From Mucilaginibacter sp. OK268 (GTDB taxonomy: Bacteria; Bacteroidota; Bacteroidia; Sphingobacteriales; Sphingobacteriaceae): a stretch of 64,000 nt of DNA. The notes beneath the pieces were generated by a model. That model saw nothing but the letters and a program-made list of their open reading frames with translations. It searched no databases and had not been told where the DNA came from. The stretch lies in NCBI RefSeq assembly GCF_900103125.1, contig NZ_FNJV01000001.1, positions 1,240,001 through 1,304,000 on the forward strand, given 5' to 3'. The position numbers were made by a program, and so were the translations under genes. Shown one piece after another: positions 62,395 through 64,000 of this stretch. Each line of letters starts with the position of its first letter. Position 1 is the first letter of the stretch.

Positions 62395-63201
62395 TTATTG
62401 GCTAACCGGCGCTTGTTTGGTTTGCTTCGGTTGTATGGTTCTTAACTCGTTTAAATGATTGCGATACCAGTTTACACCGGCATAGTTGGCATTGATCTGG
62501 TAGATCTCCGGTTTACGATCCAGCAGATCCAGGATGTCAGCACATGAAAAGCTTTTGTTTGTAGGGTACAGCTCCTCAAATACCCTTTTAATAAAAAGGT
62601 AGTCTTCCTGGTAGTCAATCGTAAAGCGGTGCGACATGGAATAATCCAGGCCGGTTTCCCAGGTTACATTACACATGCTGAACAGTTGCGGGTTTTCCCA
62701 GATATAAGGCGTAGTATGTTCCAGCTCCAGGTTTTTCTCTGCGTTTTTCCAGGCTTGCTTTAAACAGGCCATGGTCATGATCTCTACATCGTTACCATCG
62801 GGCCAGGTAGCCGGATGCAGGTTGCTTACATAATCATGCGCAACGGTATGTTCAAAAAAATAAGTAAGCGTCTGATCGATAATACGGGGATCAATCAGCG
62901 GGCAATCCGAAGGTGTTTTTAATACCACGTCGGCATTATGCAACAGGGCAGCCTGGTAATGGCGGTCGAGCAAATTGTTTTGATCGCCCCGGTAACAGGG
63001 TATGTCCAAGAGCCTGGCTTCCTGCTCAATAATATCGTCCTCAGGGTTAACTGATGTTGCTATCACCAAAACGGCTTCGTGCTGTATCATCTGCAGGCGC
63101 TCTATCATCAGAGCCAGTATGCTTTTACCCAAAACAGGTAACATCACTTTACCGGGTAAACGGGTTGATGCCATGCGGGCCTGTACGATGATAACTACCA
63201 T
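62395..63201 (-). CDS. SpsF-type cytidylyltransferase family protein
   Basis: 268 residues. The N-terminus VVIIVQARMASTRLPGKVMLPVLGKSIL is the nucleotide-binding signature of the CMP-NeuNAc synthetase/SpsF group. The next landmarks are RGDQNNLLDRHYQAA, KTPSDCPLIDPRIID (metal Asp) and VSNLHPATWPDGNDVEIM. Family members transfer CMP or another nucleotide to nonulosonic or related acidic sugars and alditol phosphates. It starts the enzyme part of the cluster, followed 28 bp later by the transketolase N-terminal gene. Confidence 0.9.
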   Translation of the reverse strand: MVVIIVQARMASTRLPGKVMLPVLGKSILALMIERLQMIQHEAVLVIATSVNPEDDIIEQEARLLDIPCYRGDQNNLLDRHYQAALLHNADVVLKTPSDCPLIDPRIIDQTLTYFFEHTVAHDYVSNLHPATWPDGNDVEIMTMACLKQAWKNAEKNLELEHTTPYIWENPQLFSMCNVTWETGLDYSMSHRFTIDYQEDYLFIKRVFEELYPTNKSFSCADILDLLDRKPEIYQINANYAGVNWYRNHLNELRTIQPKQTKQAPVSQ

Positions 63202-63204
63202 TTT

Positions 63205-63245
63205 TTTAATTAGTGAATTACTGAATTAGTGATTTAGTGAATTTT
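63205..63245. repeat. Short tandem AATTAGTGA repeat
   Basis: AATTAGTGAATTACTGAATTAGTGATTTAGTGAATT: three to four imperfect copies of a 9-12 base unit in the ~100 bp gap between the glycosyltransferase-like and SpsF genes. Confidence 0.5.
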
Positions 63246-63300
63246 TCATCTGTGTTTATTCCAAAAATCCTTGCTTTTTGCTCTCCCAATCCTTGCTCCC

Positions 63301-64000
63301 TTAATAGTTAGCCACCAACTGTTCTGTATAAAAAGGGACACCTGGTGTATTTAAAGCTTTTTGTACATCAAAGTTTTCAGACATGCCTTTGTGCTTAGTA
63401 TAAGCCCGGCACACCTGTGCTATTTTTTGTGCGGAGATACCACCATTTTGAATAGGCGCCAGTTTTTTAAGCTCATCCACATCAAACCAGGAATGTACCT
63501 TTTTACCTAATGCTATACCAGTATATACCACGGTTGAATATTGGGTGATCAGTTCGCAGCAATTAGCGATCATATGATTGGTATTCCCCGATTTAAAGAT
63601 CATCGCATCTACAGGGGCATGTTTCCTGATCTCTTTTTCGGCACGTTCCGCATTCTCGTTTGGGTGCAATTTGAAGAGCAAAGGTCTACCATTGGCTATT
63701 TTCACGGCGCTTTTAATAAAAGCGGGCCGGTTTTCGAAACGATAGGTTTCGCGCATATCGGTGGTGGCTACCATCACATAATCACGATGCGGGAAATCGT
63801 TATCCAGAAATTGTTCCAGGTTATCGTAATTAGGCATGCCGGTAACGGCTATCTTATTACTGTGTGTACCGTTTTTAATAAAGTACTGACGGTAACCTAA
63901 TGATGCTGAACAGTAAACGTCGCAAACATTTGATGAGCCGTTCAATGAGGTGTTGCCGCATAAAAAAGTCGGCAGCTTCAACATTTTCACCAGTTTACTC
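63301..64000 (-). CDS. GT-B-fold glycosyltransferase/glycerophosphotransferase-like protein (N-terminus cut by window edge)
   Basis: About 233 C-terminal residues are visible; the frame is open to the right edge, and although GTG 63990 and ATG 63984 could start a protein, the first visible residues (CGNTSLNGSSNVCDVYCSAS) look like the middle of a longer chain. A nucleotide-binding-type C-terminal lobe is suggested by IAVTGMPNYDNLEQF, YVMVATTDMRE, RPLLFKLHPNENAERAEKEIRKH, then MIANCCELITQYSTVVYTGIALGKKVHS. The HPNE and QYSTVVYTGIALGK segments resemble CDP-glycerol glycerophosphotransferase and polysialyltransferase-like proteins. It probably transfers the sugar made by the genes downstream of it. 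Confidence 0.65.
   Translation of the reverse strand, partial: SKLVKMLKLPTFLCGNTSLNGSSNVCDVYCSASLGYRQYFIKNGTHSNKIAVTGMPNYDNLEQFLDNDFPHRDYVMVATTDMRETYRFENRPAFIKSAVKIANGRPLLFKLHPNENAERAEKEIRKHAPVDAMIFKSGNTNHMIANCCELITQYSTVVYTGIALGKKVHSWFDVDELKKLAPIQNGGISAQKIAQVCRAYTKHKGMSENFDVQKALNTPGVPFYTEQLVANY

Overview
This 64 kb window comes from a Bacteroidota chromosome, most likely Sphingobacteriaceae; Mucilaginibacter or Pedobacter is my guess from gene style, not a database match. The grounds are a SusC/SusD pair, a type IX secretion (T9SS) cargo with a CHU_C-type C-terminal domain next to a PorP/SprF protein, TAnnTTTG promoter boxes, weak Shine-Dalgarno signals and families of interspersed palindromic repeats. 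I saw no tRNA, rRNA, CRISPR array, insertion sequence or prophage. Both window edges cut genes.

Layout. 1-7.6 kb: a truncated membrane-anchored metallophosphoesterase, a TonB-dependent-receptor-like protein, three small proteins of unknown function, a secreted beta-lactamase-fold hydrolase and a secreted beta-carbonic anhydrase. 7.6-22 kb: a divergent locus and the best candidate for an undescribed system. Leftward it encodes a phage tail-collar protein, a periplasmic-binding-like protein without a signal peptide, a 2916-residue T9SS cargo built of repeats, and its PorP/SprF partner. Rightward it encodes a 5'-nucleotidase-like protein with eroded metal ligands, an Asp/Asn beta-hydroxylase and a sulfotransferase. 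22-23.4 kb: mgtE.

23.6-40.1 kb: a glycan-utilisation locus with GH116 (Tat leader broken by a one-base A-tract frameshift), GH20, GH123 (formerly DUF4091), an alpha-galactosidase-like protein, a ROK regulator and a SusC/SusD pair. The enzyme mix suits beta-HexNAc-capped, alpha-galactose-containing glycolipids. 40.2-46.7 kb: an SDR, a Crp/Fnr regulator and the glpD-glpK-glpF operon with a fourth, beta-barrel gene. 46.7-49.5 kb: a LacI regulator divergent from uxaB, with two striking palindromes between them. 49.6-57.2 kb: mixed single genes (DUF2306, a cyclase-family protein with altered metal site, MFS exporter, ThuA, Tat-exported amine oxidase, SMR transporter) separated by palindromic repeats.

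57.2-64 kb: a leftward series holding a glycosyltransferase-like protein (cut by the edge), an SpsF-type cytidylyltransferase, a split transketolase, a class III aminotransferase and an SDR. This looks like synthesis and activation of an unusual amino sugar for a surface polymer. A further notable item is a roughly 250-280 bp AT-rich element with a GC-rich hairpin at one end, present in two inverted, diverged copies near 33 kb and 51 kb.
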